Program-made: the position numbers and the translations under genes
Source: Xanthocytophaga agilis
GTDB lineage: Bacteria; Bacteroidota; Bacteroidia; Cytophagales; 172606-1
Reading direction: 5' to 3'
Assembly (NCBI RefSeq): GCF_030068605.1
Contig: NZ_JASJOU010000021.1
Location: 1 to 64,000 of the forward strand
DNA length: 64,000 nucleotides
Notes under the pieces: generated by a model
What the model saw: the letters and a program-made list of their open reading frames with translations, nothing else
What the model was told of the DNA's origin: nothing
The model's database searches: none
Part shown: positions 43,101 to 58,385 of the stretch, one piece after another
How positions within the stretch are numbered: the stretch's first letter is position 1
Layout: every line of letters starts with the position of its first letter

Positions 43101-44403
43101 AAACAAAATGGAGAAGATCGTCCTTAACCTGATATCTAATGCATTTAAGTATACTCCGGAAGGAGGGACAATTCAGGTAGGAGTTGAGCTAACTCAGACA
43201 AAAGTTGATCTGGTAGATAGTAATCATCCTCTATCCTATTCACCTGGACATATCAGGCTTTGGGTAGCTGACAATGGAAGTGGCATTGGAAAGGAATATA
43301 TCGGCAAAATTTTTGATCGCTTCTTTCAGAGTCCGGAAGATGAAACACAATACAATACTGGTACAGGCATTGGACTGGCGCTTGTCAAAAACCTCGTCGA
43401 ACTACATCATGGAATTATTCAGGTAAGTAGTGAAAAAGGGATCAAAACTTGTTTTGAAGTTTTGTTGCCGTTAGGAAATTCGCATTTTGAAGCCGATGAG
43501 ATTATAACAAATAGCATAGATCAAATTCGAGGTAATTCAGATAGTTTTATCACTGAGATGGCATCTGAACTCCCAAAGGCACCAGAGATTAACTCCTCCC
43601 GGATTATCCCTCTGTCGAGTATGACATCTACTCGAAATACTTCAGTTCAGGCACCTGTTATCCTGATTGTAGAGGATAACTCGGCTCTGAGGAAATATAT
43701 GGCTTCAATTCTTTCAGAAGAGTATCGGGTACTGGAAGCCGCAGATGGGGAAGCTGGCTTTCGCCTAGCGACGGAACAAATTCCGGATTTAATTATAAGC
43801 GATATTCTCATGCCACGCTGTGGGGGGATTGACTTGTGTCAGAAAGTGAAAACAGACATGCGCATTTCTCATATCCCAGTCCTGTTACTCACAGCTAAAA
43901 CATCTGTCAGCGATCAGATTGCAGGAGTTGAAAATGGTGCGGATGTATATGTAACCAAACCATTTAATACGCAACTTCTCCTTGTACAAATCCATCAGCT
44001 GATTCATTCCCGACGGGAACTATATGCACATTTCAGTCAGGATGTATATCTGAGACCAAATCGGTTAGCAGACAATGAACTCGATGAACAGTTTTTACAA
44101 AAGGTAATAGGGTACATCTTACAAAACCTAACAGACAGTAACCTGAGTGTAGAAGGATTGGCCGAGTCGGTTAATCTGAGTCGAAGCAACATGTACCGCA
44201 AGCTAAAAGCATTAACAGGAACTTCTGTTATTGAGTTTATACGAATTATTCGGCTCAAAGAAGCACTAAAGCTTATGGAAACCAAAAAACATTCACTGGC
44301 AGAAATAGCCTATCTGACTGGATTTACCTCTCCAGCCTATTTTACCAAAAGCTTTAAGGAACATTATGGAAAGCCACCTTCCGAATATCTTAAAGCCTCT
44401 TAA
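40189..44403 (+). CDS. Hybrid two-component system (HTCS) sensor-regulator of the xylan locus
   Basis: 1404 residues in one chain. Order: N-terminal signal/anchor (about 15-30); two seven-bladed propellers of Reg_prop repeats with recurring GNLWIGT (about 40-690); a Y_Y_Y domain (about 735-805, AYMLEGFDKEWNQVGT); a membrane span (about 807-828); HisKA with phospho-acceptor H867 (FFTNVSHELRTPL); HATPase (NLISNAFKYTPEGG, GTGIGLALVKNLVELH); a receiver with D1205 (DLIISDILMPRCGG); and an AraC-type HTH (about 1300-1400, AEIAYLTGFTSPAYFTKSFK). The periplasmic propellers sense an oligosaccharide and the AraC domain activates the locus. It is followed at once by the SusC/D and xylanolytic genes, so xylo-oligosaccharide is the likely signal. 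Confidence 0.96.
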   Translation: MLNSIYDLLFKYIPKVILWIVSLLICHIVMAKVDPHITFQSLQEGLSNQVITCMLKDYKGYMWIGTYSGLNRYDGSDFVVYEHNLAGTRTISHNVIGAIIEDKSHKLWVGTSNGLNIYNKDKDRFELVPGLGRTDTLNVRALFCDQKDNIWIGTAGDGLFMYDQRTSKLTHFTHNPSNPHSICSDFVKAIIADREGNLWIGTRDGLDRLEAKSKQFTHFVSDANLSSKLSNNAISSLAIDAQGAIWIGTYGGGLNKLVKKQNTYCFQHFRKNKLMGSLSNDIVLSLLLDQKGGLWVGTENGGLNYLLPESDKFVQYKSEEGNPQSLSSNSIWSLYEDNNGLLWIGTYYKGLNIYDAHAEKFQSYQRNAFSKQTLVNNQVRSFAEDETGNLWIATDGGGINYFNTQNRQFTEPVVNASLSSKAILSILYDSRHTLWIGSWGAGVDHYTKNGTRLNNYRFDGVLKNKRYNISTLYEDKVGQIWAGTSGNGLFVYKPDKDCFVQVLDESNKTHLNKSAYVSAILQDRLGQLWVGTLYGLICMKQEKEGKYSFHEYLYNADPRKGGSSFAINTLFEDYKGNLWIGTMDDLNLFHPESGSFTVFTKENGLPGSIIRGIVEDPAGNLWISTNKGLSMFNPSKNFFKNYFKEDGLVTNEFYPNAFIQMSNGEFFLGGNNGISSFLPTRMTTNHIVPPVYITGFNLFNTPAKIGQPGSPLEKSISETTHITLTHKQTSFSIEFVALNFTHSSKNQYAYMLEGFDKEWNQVGTQRMATYTNLDAGTYLFKVKGSNNEGIWNKTPTTLQITILPPIWATKWAYMLYILLFSALLWTFIKLKMNQIAQAQKLEMEQLTHAKQEELNRMKEQFFTNVSHELRTPLTLILSPLEQIISHDQVEGEVKDKIRLVYTHAERLNGLVNELMDFSKLEESKLKIRVQKEDICRCTQAWYTLFAEQARQRQIDYQFVYPTQTIEVWFDKNKMEKIVLNLISNAFKYTPEGGTIQVGVELTQTKVDLVDSNHPLSYSPGHIRLWVADNGSGIGKEYIGKIFDRFFQSPEDETQYNTGTGIGLALVKNLVELHHGIIQVSSEKGIKTCFEVLLPLGNSHFEADEIITNSIDQIRGNSDSFITEMASELPKAPEINSSRIIPLSSMTSTRNTSVQAPVILIVEDNSALRKYMASILSEEYRVLEAADGEAGFRLATEQIPDLIISDILMPRCGGIDLCQKVKTDMRISHIPVLLLTAKTSVSDQIAGVENGADVYVTKPFNTQLLLVQIHQLIHSRRELYAHFSQDVYLRPNRLADNELDEQFLQKVIGYILQNLTDSNLSVEGLAESVNLSRSNMYRKLKALTGTSVIEFIRIIRLKEALKLMETKKHSLAEIAYLTGFTSPAYFTKSFKEHYGKPPSEYLKAS

Positions 44404-44434
44404 AATATCTACCTCAAAATAGGTAGATATTTTA
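44401..44434 (+). terminator. Terminator hairpin of the HTCS gene
   Basis: The 14-bp perfect stem TAAAATATCTACCT / AGGTAGATATTTTA with a 6-nt loop starts in the stop codon itself. It separates the HTCS gene from the SusC/D genes. Confidence 0.75.
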
Positions 44435-44578
44435 ACAAACCATAAGTCATCTCAAATTTTAGCAAAAGGCGGTAGCATTTACTAGCTGTTTTTATGCATA
44501 TAGTTTACCGCAACAGATTTTTCGTGAAGGAAATGCAAATTGTCTGAGCAATGAGCAACTTGCATTTTATTCAGTGCA

Positions 44579-44721
44579 CATTTGCATTTGAATAAAACTC
44601 TGATCACTTTTTATGTTGTGCATAACTCATCGCATTTTTTATTTTGATCAGTATTCTGATCATTTTTTCTGTTGCGCATAACTCACAGCAAAAACAAAAT
44701 CTGATCGGAATTCACCGCAAG
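44579..44721 (-). repeat. Dispersed palindromic repeat, copy B
   Basis: The reverse complement of this block aligns with 7388-7530. The central palindrome appears as TGATCAGTATTCTGATCA (44645-44662). A G-to-A and the mirror C-to-T change relative to copy A keep that pair matched. The unit motif GTTGCGCATAACTCA recurs at 44616-44630 and 44672-44685. Confidence 0.75.
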
Positions 44722-45478
44722 TTACTGAATGACGTAAATAATGAGCAAACCTTTTGTGATGCTACTACCAATCGTGTCATTTAGTGAAACAAACTATGCT
44801 CCACAGCAAAGCAACTTAGCGAAGTAAAAGAAGAAGGAATTAGTCTTATGTTGCGCTGTTCTGTCAATATCTTTTCCATAGTAAGTGTACTTCCTTCTTT
44901 TTATAAGCTCTAAGTAAGGACTAACTTTACGATAATACAAATAACTGTACTATAGTTATAGACTTTGTTGCATTCTCTGCATACTACTTTTTAACTCAAC
45001 TAAAGTAAGCAGTTGAATGATCTAGATTAAGATAGTGGAGAGAATAATCCATCAGAAATTTATTCACACACTAAGTCGAGCTGAAAACATACCACTTTAG
45101 CTAATTTCCCTCCTCTTTACATCATTTGTTATAGTATTTGACCAAATAATTATACTCTTCTGTGGCAAAAAATGAGATGTTTGTAAGAATATTAGTGTAA
45201 TTCCATGAAATAATTTAACAAAACCAAGCAACACATTTCTACTTATTTCATCAATCCAGCTCCTTAAAAATATATAAACTAGATATGCTTCAATCATAGT
45301 ATTGGTAGGTTCACCGGTTCACAATAAGATAAGTTTTATGATAAATGTATTTCTTCTTCAACTTTTCTGACGCATCAACTATAAAATGGTGAGTTACTTT
45401 TTATAGCAATGAAAAGACCTTTTTAGTTGGTAGGATAGTATTTGAAAAAATAACACTTGAAACGAAAATTAATAATCT
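44722..45478. other. Intergenic region upstream of SusC 3
   Basis: No convincing gene. The minus-strand ORF at 45097-45297 is hydrophobic and AT-biased and looks like chance. A CTATAAA / TTTATAG inverted repeat lies at about 45380-45406. TAGTATTTG at 45437-45445 is close to, but not exactly, a -7 element. The promoter of SusC 3 is presumably here, under HTCS control. Confidence 0.4.
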
Positions 45479-48400
45479 ATGCAGTATCTTTTACGAAAAC
45501 GAAATCATCGATTCAGAATAGTAAAAATGAGTAGTCTGTCATTTTTACTATTATTTTCAGTGAGCCCTATATCCCATGTTTTGGGGAGAACAACAAATCC
45601 TCCCTCCAATGGGCACACATATCGATCATTCAGCCCTGGAAATAATCTTCCTCATACAGAAGAAGGAACATTTCTCTCAAAGAATAGTCAGAAAGTTAAA
45701 CCATTCGAAATACAAATCACTGGTCAGGTTACAGACGATAAAGGAGAAGGACTGCCAGGAGTGTCAGTTCAGGTAAAATCAACTACTCGTGGAACAGTTA
45801 CGGATGAGAAGGGAAACTACAAGATTGGGATTGAAGAAAATGCTCAGGCAGTGCTGGTCTTTTCAATGATCGGTTATGTGACTGAGGAAGTACCTGTAGG
45901 AGCCAAACAAGTGGTCAATGTTACGCTGGTTCCAGATCTGAAAACGCTGGATGAAGTGGTAGTAGTTGGCTATGGCTCTCAGCGAAAGCGTGATGTTACC
46001 GGAGCAGTGACCTCTGTCAGTGAAGCTACTCTCAAAGAAGTACCTGCACCCAATCTGATAAACCAGTTAAAAGGTCGTGCTGCAGGTGTATCAATTATAA
46101 GCAATGGCTCAACTCCTGGCTCACAAGGCCAAATCCGTATTCGCGGAAACCGGACGTTGACAACTAACCAAGGCTCCAGTGATGCACTGGATGGACCGTT
46201 GGTTGTGGTAGACGGAATTCCGTATGGAGGACTGAATGACATCAACCCGGATGACATTGCCAGTCTTGAGATCCTGAAAGATGCTTCTGCTACTGCTATT
46301 TATGGCTCCAGAGGGGCTGGCGGTGTAATATTAATTACAACCAAACGGGGTAAAGTAGGTAAGCCTGTGTTAAGTTATGATGGCTATCATGGAGTAACCA
46401 GTATTTATGGTAAGTATAATATCATGAATGGCGAAGAATATGCCCGCTTCAAAGAAGATGCAGCCAAATACAACCGCACCAACCCTGGAACATCAGGGTA
46501 TCTACTAACACAGGCAGAAAAAGATGCACTAGCGGCCGGTATTTCTACTGACTGGCAAGATCTGATCTACAAACAAGGGTATATGACCAATCATCAGCTA
46601 AGTTTGCAGGGAGGAGCAGAAAATACCCAATATGCTCTGGGAGCAGGATATTTTCGTGAAACAGGCATTATTCCCAATCAGAACTTTGAAAGATATTCCC
46701 TGCGTGCAACCATTGATCAGAAAATTGGCAAGCATGTTAAGATTGGATTAAATACGCTGAATAATGTTACCTATCAGAATAACCCAGGTGGTGGTGGTAT
46801 TCCTTCAGGATTGGTACGGTTAACACCATTGGCACCAGTATACAATACGGATGGCACTTTAAATATAAATCCTGCTGCAGGCTCCATTGACGCGGCACAG
46901 ATAAACCCAATGACTATTATTACCAGAAGTGATGCCATCCTAGGACGTACCCGCTCGCTTCGAACCTTTAACAGTTTATATGGAGAGGTAAATATCATAG
47001 AGGGTCTACGGTATCGCTTCAATGCGGGTATCAACTTTAGTCAATCCAATTACAATGGATACGCAGGCCCTAATACCTATTTCAATACGGCAACTGTTCA
47101 GTCTTCATCCAGTGCTGAAATCAGCAATACGGAATACTGGGATCTGAACTTCCAGCACCTGTTATACTATGATAAGGTTATTGCGGCTAAACATAAAATA
47201 GGATTTACTGCCTTATATGAGATCACAAAAAATCATTCACTAGGTAGCCGCTTTACAGTACGTGGGGTTCCAGCCGATTATATTAAAACAGGAAATTTTG
47301 CCCTTGCGTCTGGACAACCTGTTGCCAATTCAGACTTTGGTAATTCATTTGCAGAAACTGGTTTGCTTTCCTATATGGGTCGCTTTAACTACAGTTACAA
47401 TGACCGGTATCTGTTAACTCTTACTATGAGAAGGGATGGTTCCTCTACACTTTCCAAAGGCAATCAGTATTTCAACTACCCATCCATTGGTTTAGGATGG
47501 AATATCAGTGATGAGAATTTTATGAAGGGTGTGCGATTTATTTCCAACCTGAAATTAAGAGGAGGTTGGGGTATTTCAGGAAACAGAAACGTGGGAGCCT
47601 ATGCGACTCTGGGCGCATTATCGACAGGATATTACAACTTTGGTACTAGCACCCCAGGACAACAACTAGCCTATACAGTAACCAGCCTTCCAGCTACTGG
47701 CCTGGGTTGGCAATCTACTTCACAGATAGATATTGGACTGGAATTTGGCTTGTTCAATAACCGCGTTACGGGTTCAGTAGATTACTATCATCAGAAAACA
47801 AAGGACATTCTTTTATCAGTTCCACTTCCTCCTAGTAACGGAGCGGGATCTACCTTAAAAAATCTTGGAAAGACAGAAGGTAAAGGTTTGGAAACATCAC
47901 TGACCTTTGAAATTCTCAAGAATCCCAATGGATTTAACTGGAGTGCAGATGTTACCTATTTCTTTAACCGTGAAAAAATCACTCAGCTTACTACGCCACA
48001 GGAGCAGTCAAACGTAGGTGCAGGCTGGTTTGTAGGTCAGCCACTGACAGTTATTTATGACTACAAAAAGATTGGGATCTGGCAAACAAAAGATGCTGAA
48101 GACGGTACATTGGCCAAACAAACCTCGCCCGTTCAGTATCCGGGACAAATCAGAGTTGAGGATATAAATGGTGACAATAAGATCGATGCCAAAGATCGTC
48201 AGATCATTGGAAATTTTCAACCTAAATGGGAAGGAGGTTTCACCAATCGGTTTAGCTACAAAAACTTTGATGCCTCTATTGTTCTATATGCCCGGATGGG
48301 AATGAAGGTATTGGTGCCTTACCTGACAGGTAACTCTACAGGTGCAGGAGGTTTTGCCTTCTTTAACCAAAGCCGTGTGAACCAAATGAAGGTAGATTAC

Positions 48401-48790
48401 TGGACAGAGGATAACCCGACCAATGCCTTTCCTGCACCAGATGCAGCTAATGCGGTTGCCTTTTTCGGTTCAACACTGGGATATTATGATGGATCATTCA
48501 TCAAATGCCGAAGCATCAATCTGGGATATACCTTTTCAAGTCGCATAATCAATAAAATCGGTGCAAGCTCTGCAAGATTATATGTGAATCTAACGAATCC
48601 GTTCATTGTATACTCACCTTTGGTTAGAGATAAACTGGTACTGGACCCGGAAGGTAACAGCTATGCTCAGGATGCTACTGTTAGCCCGACTGGCGCAAGC
48701 GAAACAGGCGTTCCTGGCCGTCAGATTGGTGTAAACATGAACAATCCTCCTGTCAGACAATATACACTTGGTTTAAATATCAAATTCTAA
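45479..48790 (+). CDS. SusC/RagA-like TonB-dependent transporter 3 (xylan locus)
   Basis: 1103 residues. An internal ATG at 45527 is an alternative start closer to the signal core (SFLLLFSVSPISHVLG). Domains: carboxypeptidase-regulatory-like (about 80-165, TGQVTDDKGEGLPGVSVQVK), plug (VVVVGYGSQRKRDVTGAVTS, VVVDGIPYGG, EILKDASATAIYGSRGAGGV), and a barrel to the terminal YTLGLNIKF. It imports xylo-oligosaccharides across the outer membrane with its SusD (21 bp downstream). That substrate is inferred from the enzymes in the locus. It has no close sequence tie to SusC 1 or 2 beyond family motifs. Confidence 0.96.
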   Translation: MQYLLRKRNHRFRIVKMSSLSFLLLFSVSPISHVLGRTTNPPSNGHTYRSFSPGNNLPHTEEGTFLSKNSQKVKPFEIQITGQVTDDKGEGLPGVSVQVKSTTRGTVTDEKGNYKIGIEENAQAVLVFSMIGYVTEEVPVGAKQVVNVTLVPDLKTLDEVVVVGYGSQRKRDVTGAVTSVSEATLKEVPAPNLINQLKGRAAGVSIISNGSTPGSQGQIRIRGNRTLTTNQGSSDALDGPLVVVDGIPYGGLNDINPDDIASLEILKDASATAIYGSRGAGGVILITTKRGKVGKPVLSYDGYHGVTSIYGKYNIMNGEEYARFKEDAAKYNRTNPGTSGYLLTQAEKDALAAGISTDWQDLIYKQGYMTNHQLSLQGGAENTQYALGAGYFRETGIIPNQNFERYSLRATIDQKIGKHVKIGLNTLNNVTYQNNPGGGGIPSGLVRLTPLAPVYNTDGTLNINPAAGSIDAAQINPMTIITRSDAILGRTRSLRTFNSLYGEVNIIEGLRYRFNAGINFSQSNYNGYAGPNTYFNTATVQSSSSAEISNTEYWDLNFQHLLYYDKVIAAKHKIGFTALYEITKNHSLGSRFTVRGVPADYIKTGNFALASGQPVANSDFGNSFAETGLLSYMGRFNYSYNDRYLLTLTMRRDGSSTLSKGNQYFNYPSIGLGWNISDENFMKGVRFISNLKLRGGWGISGNRNVGAYATLGALSTGYYNFGTSTPGQQLAYTVTSLPATGLGWQSTSQIDIGLEFGLFNNRVTGSVDYYHQKTKDILLSVPLPPSNGAGSTLKNLGKTEGKGLETSLTFEILKNPNGFNWSADVTYFFNREKITQLTTPQEQSNVGAGWFVGQPLTVIYDYKKIGIWQTKDAEDGTLAKQTSPVQYPGQIRVEDINGDNKIDAKDRQIIGNFQPKWEGGFTNRFSYKNFDASIVLYARMGMKVLVPYLTGNSTGAGGFAFFNQSRVNQMKVDYWTEDNPTNAFPAPDAANAVAFFGSTLGYYDGSFIKCRSINLGYTFSSRIINKIGASSARLYVNLTNPFIVYSPLVRDKLVLDPEGNSYAQDATVSPTGASETGVPGRQIGVNMNNPPVRQYTLGLNIKF

Positions 48791-48811
48791 CCTGGAAAAT
48801 TATTAGTAGAA

Positions 48812-50623
48812 ATGAAACCTATTAAAGCACTACTTATACTTACGGCAGCACTTGTGTTTAGTCCCGGTTGTGAAAGCATCCTGGATGAAAAACCCCAGTC
48901 TCAGATTGTCCCTTCCTTTTTTAACAGTCCGGCAGGAGTGCTGGGTGGCATTGCAGGAGTGTATAATGACATACGGTCACAATGGGGAACTGAGGGATTT
49001 ACTATGGAAATGCAGGCCGGTACAGATGAATTCCTGACGGGTGCCAGCGGCAGTGGTCCAGTTTTTAACTATAATGGCCTGAATGGAAGCAACTTCGGGT
49101 CTGCCTGGGGAATAGCATTTCAGGATATTAACACAATCAACGGAGTATTGCAATATGGCCAAAGCATTGATGTACCTGAAGCTACACGAAAACAATACCT
49201 GGCCCAGGCTAAGTTTTTAAGAGGCTTCTGGTATTTCTATCTGGTACAAACGTTTGGTGATGTACCTCTGCATACCGAATTCATTACTGCACCTTCTCAG
49301 GCTGCTTCACGGCAACCTGTAGCGGAAGTATATGAACTTATTATCAAAGATCTGACTGAAGCCGCTGCTGATTTACCAGACAAACCGACTACTCCTTTTT
49401 TGGGTAAAGCTGCTACCAAACCTGTAGCCCAGTTGTTACTGGCGAAGGCTTATCTCACCCGTGGCTGGCTTAACAATACCCAGTCAGATTTTGAACAGGC
49501 CGCAACTCTTTGTGATGATATCATTGCCAATAAATCGAATTACGATCTGGATTTATGGCAGGATTATGGCGATGCATTTGTGCCTGCTAATGATTATGGA
49601 AAAGAGACTATGTTTGTCAGTGATCATATGCTGGATCCTAAATATGGCTATTATACGGTAGGTGGAGCTGCTGGCGGAGGAGCAGCACAAAATCTTACTC
49701 CCTGGTTTACCAACTGGAACTATCCGAACAACAGCGGAGTCAACTCCTACAAAAATGCCTCTGGCAATTTGGTTAATAATGGCACTTCAGGTATGATTCG
49801 TGACTCTTACTATGGTCGTCCGTATCAACGTTTGCGCCCTAATAGTTACAAATGGCCTTCTGGTGACAATGCAGGCAAAAATTATTTTCTGGATCAGGCA
49901 TTCGCCAACAGAGATATTGACTCTCGCTATGCCAAAACATTTTATGATGTGTATATCAGCAATACTTCCATAACTGTAAGTGCGACAGCAGATCATAATG
50001 AGAGGGGGATTGGTTTCACGACAAAAGTAGGAGTAGATACTGCTGTTTGGTTACCTGATTATGAAGTAGCTGGTGCACCTCAATTTGTCGGAACCCGACC
50101 TTTCAAAGGAATTGTAGTGCCTCCTAGTCTATGGAAGAGTGACATCTTTCCTGCTGTTAAAAAACATATGGACCCAAGTCGGGGTGCCAATTTTAACGAC
50201 CCATCTACTCGTCCGTGTGTATTGTATCGTTTCGCAGATGTTTATCTGACAGGTGCAGAAGCTTACCTGAAAGCAGGTAATGCAGGCAAAGCTGCTGACT
50301 TGATTAATGTAATACGAAAAAGAGCTGCATTCCGGAAAACCAACACTACAGCCCAAAATGAAGCAGCTGCGGAAGCAATGACTATTACAGCTGCTGATGT
50401 AACAGTTGACTTTATTCTCGATGAGAGAAGCCGCGAGTTTTTTGGGGAGTGGCAACGATGGCTTGATTTGGTACGCACCCGTTCACTGGTAAGACGTGTG
50501 AAAGCCTGGAATCCGGAAGCAGGACAGTATATACAGGATTTTCATATGCTCCGTCCTATTCCACAATCTCAGATTGACCGGGTTGTAGAAGGACCTGCAT
50601 TTACTCAGAATACCGGATATTGA
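48812..50623 (+). CDS. SusD/RagB-like surface glycan-binding lipoprotein 3 (xylan locus)
   Basis: 603 residues, longer than the other two SusD proteins in the window. The lipoprotein signal ends in SPGC, followed by ESILDEKPQSQIVPSFFNSP. SusD features: AKFLRGFWYFYLVQTFGDVPL, RFADVYLTGAEAYLKAGNAGKAADLINVIRKRAAF, and the closing ERSREFFGEWQRWLDLVRTR with QNTGY. A glycine- and asparagine-rich middle (about 280-370) is the likely extra loop region. It binds xylan fragments on the cell surface. A hairpin follows the stop (50652-50681). Confidence 0.95.
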   Translation: MKPIKALLILTAALVFSPGCESILDEKPQSQIVPSFFNSPAGVLGGIAGVYNDIRSQWGTEGFTMEMQAGTDEFLTGASGSGPVFNYNGLNGSNFGSAWGIAFQDINTINGVLQYGQSIDVPEATRKQYLAQAKFLRGFWYFYLVQTFGDVPLHTEFITAPSQAASRQPVAEVYELIIKDLTEAAADLPDKPTTPFLGKAATKPVAQLLLAKAYLTRGWLNNTQSDFEQAATLCDDIIANKSNYDLDLWQDYGDAFVPANDYGKETMFVSDHMLDPKYGYYTVGGAAGGGAAQNLTPWFTNWNYPNNSGVNSYKNASGNLVNNGTSGMIRDSYYGRPYQRLRPNSYKWPSGDNAGKNYFLDQAFANRDIDSRYAKTFYDVYISNTSITVSATADHNERGIGFTTKVGVDTAVWLPDYEVAGAPQFVGTRPFKGIVVPPSLWKSDIFPAVKKHMDPSRGANFNDPSTRPCVLYRFADVYLTGAEAYLKAGNAGKAADLINVIRKRAAFRKTNTTAQNEAAAEAMTITAADVTVDFILDERSREFFGEWQRWLDLVRTRSLVRRVKAWNPEAGQYIQDFHMLRPIPQSQIDRVVEGPAFTQNTGY

Positions 50624-50651
50624 TAAATCAATAAATAAAGAGGATGGTGCC

Positions 50652-50681
50652 ACTGCTTGTATCTGTTTAGGTACAAGCAGT
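50652..50681 (+). terminator. Hairpin after SusD 3
   Basis: The 10-bp perfect stem ACTGCTTGTA / TACAAGCAGT with a 10-nt loop lies 29 bp past the SusD stop. The tail is AT-rich but lacks a T-run, so it may attenuate rather than fully stop transcription into the enzyme genes. Confidence 0.6.
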
Positions 50682-51204
50682 ATTATGATTTATAGTTTTC
50701 TTTATCTGGGGTTATCTTAATTAAAATCTGACTATGTATACAAGAAATCTCAGGCTATCCTTTCAACCAGAATACGGCAATGAATTTCCACAGGAAGAAT
50801 GGATTTGTAATGCCCAGATACCCTCTGGAATCTTTTGTCAGAGGTGGAGTCATTCGCATCCTAAGCATAGAAAGTCAATGCACCTGGTCAGACATTGTAT
50901 GCTGAGTATACATTTGAAAAACAATCCTGAGTTATCTGAACAAGAGTACAATGATATGTTTTCTACCATTGCTTATAGATGTTCCCTCCCTTCGAGTTTA
51001 AACAGTGTATGTTCAAACTCATCTGGCACTCTAATCAATAATAATATAGAGTAGGAATTTGCTTCAAGCCTCTCCTAGCACTCTGACAACACTATCTATC
51101 CTTGTACTTTCTAAATCAAACTAATAAATATTATTTGAACTACAATTTCTATAACATTTCCTAGCTTTCCTCGGAAAACAGTGTAATTTTGTACCCTTTG
51201 CTTT
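50682..51204. other. Intergenic region between SusD 3 and GH43
   Basis: The only ORF, at 50734-51054 on the plus strand (106 codons, rich in Ser, Asn, His and Cys), has no recognisable motif and no signal, and is probably not a gene. TACCCTTTG at 51192-51200, just before the shared inverted repeat, has one base more than the -7 consensus. Confidence 0.4.
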
Positions 51205-51223
51205 ATGTGTCAATCTCACACGT
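51205..51223. promoter_or_regulatory. ATGTGT-N7-ACACGT motif upstream of GH43
   Basis: It matches the motif upstream of the HTCS gene (40107-40125) including the flank TTTATGTGTCA, and stands 84 bp upstream of the GH43 start. It suggests that the enzyme cluster has its own promoter under the same control. Confidence 0.5.
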
Positions 51224-51306
51224 ATCAATACATGGTAAGACACATGCAGCAAGGGTTAATTTGCTAATACTACAAACCTAAACCTGACAATCCACTTTTT
51301 CTATCC

Positions 51307-53873
<2,567 letters not shown>

Positions 53874-53991
53874 TTGTGGTTAGATCTAAAATTAGTACAG
53901 ACAGCACTTCTCTTGCTTGTTTCAGATGTAGTCCACACTTCATTGGCAGGATAGGCAATCTTATTTAAAAGAAGGTGAAAATAGCAAATCT

Positions 53992-54921
53992 ATGACAAAT
54001 CCACTTACGCTTACATTGACTAGATATAGCCGTCATTTTATCATGGTAAGTCTGTTTCTCGGATGGACTTCGATAGTGAATGCACAACAGGTACTGCCTT
54101 TGTATCCGGCCAAGATTCCTAATACAAAGCCTTCAAAGGTTACCGAAACTGGGGCAACTTCCGGAATTATCCGGGGCATTACCAAACCTACGCTACAAGT
54201 CTATCTTCCTGAAAAAGACAAGGCAACAGGTACAGGTGTAGTGATTATTCCAGGAGGTGGTTATGGTGTAGTAGTCTATCAGGGCGAAGGCATTGATATA
54301 GCCAAGGAATTTGTAAAGCGTGGAATAGCAGCGTTTGTACTAAAGTATCGACTTCCCAATGATTCAATTATGCCAGACAAGAAGATTGGTCCCCTACAGG
54401 ATGCGCAGCAAGCAATAAAGTTTGTTCGGGAAAACGCCAGTAAATGGGGAGTAGATACGCACAAAATAGGGATCATGGGATTTTCAGCAGGAGGTCATTT
54501 GGCCTCCACAGAAGCTACACACTTTGAAAAATCACTGATCGATAATCCGGAACAAATTAGCCTACGCCCTGACTTTCAGATCCTCGTCTATCCGGTGATC
54601 AGTATGCGAGATAGCTTAACGCATCAAGGTTCCCAAACCAATCTGTTAGGTAAAGATCCATCTACTGAGTCTGTCAAACTGTTTTCCAATGAATTACAGG
54701 TTACTAAAAATACACCTCCTGCCTATATTACCCACACTGCTGATGACAAAGTGGTAGATGTAGACAATAGCATTGCCTATTTTGAAGCGTTACGGCGTGA
54801 AAAGGTGGAAGTAGAAATGCACATTTATCCCAAAGGCAATCATGGATTCATTTTTCATCATCCCGGATGGATGGAGCCTTTGTTTGACTGGATGAAACGT
54901 AACAACTGGATCAAGTACTAA
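53992..54921 (+). CDS. Alpha/beta-hydrolase, acetyl-xylan-esterase-like
   Basis: 309 residues with a signal region (HFIMVSLFLGWTSIVNA). The alpha/beta-hydrolase elements are VVIIPGGGYGVVV (oxyanion hole), the nucleophile elbow GFSAGGH (S165), Asp in HTADDKVVD and His in PKGNHGF. The closest known type is the BD-FAE / Axe-like esterase family often annotated as xylanase or acetyl esterase in xylan loci. It probably removes acetyl or feruloyl groups in the periplasm. 118 bp separate it from the CE6 gene and 35 bp from the next esterase. Confidence 0.88.
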   Translation: MTNPLTLTLTRYSRHFIMVSLFLGWTSIVNAQQVLPLYPAKIPNTKPSKVTETGATSGIIRGITKPTLQVYLPEKDKATGTGVVIIPGGGYGVVVYQGEGIDIAKEFVKRGIAAFVLKYRLPNDSIMPDKKIGPLQDAQQAIKFVRENASKWGVDTHKIGIMGFSAGGHLASTEATHFEKSLIDNPEQISLRPDFQILVYPVISMRDSLTHQGSQTNLLGKDPSTESVKLFSNELQVTKNTPPAYITHTADDKVVDVDNSIAYFEALRREKVEVEMHIYPKGNHGFIFHHPGWMEPLFDWMKRNNWIKY

Positions 54922-54956
54922 TCACCTAAAAACCGAACTACTTAACACCTGTTTCT

Positions 54957-58343
<3,387 letters not shown>

Positions 58344-58385
58344 CATATTCTGGAAAAGCAAGAGTACATAAAACAAGTCTTTACC

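Noticed and set aside
45097-45297. Minus-strand ORF of 66 codons upstream of SusC 3
   Set aside because: Hydrophobic and AT-biased composition without motif, in a likely promoter region.
50734-51054. Plus-strand ORF of 106 codons between SusD 3 and GH43
   Set aside because: No signal peptide, no recognisable motif and unusual composition. It is probably an open stretch by chance.
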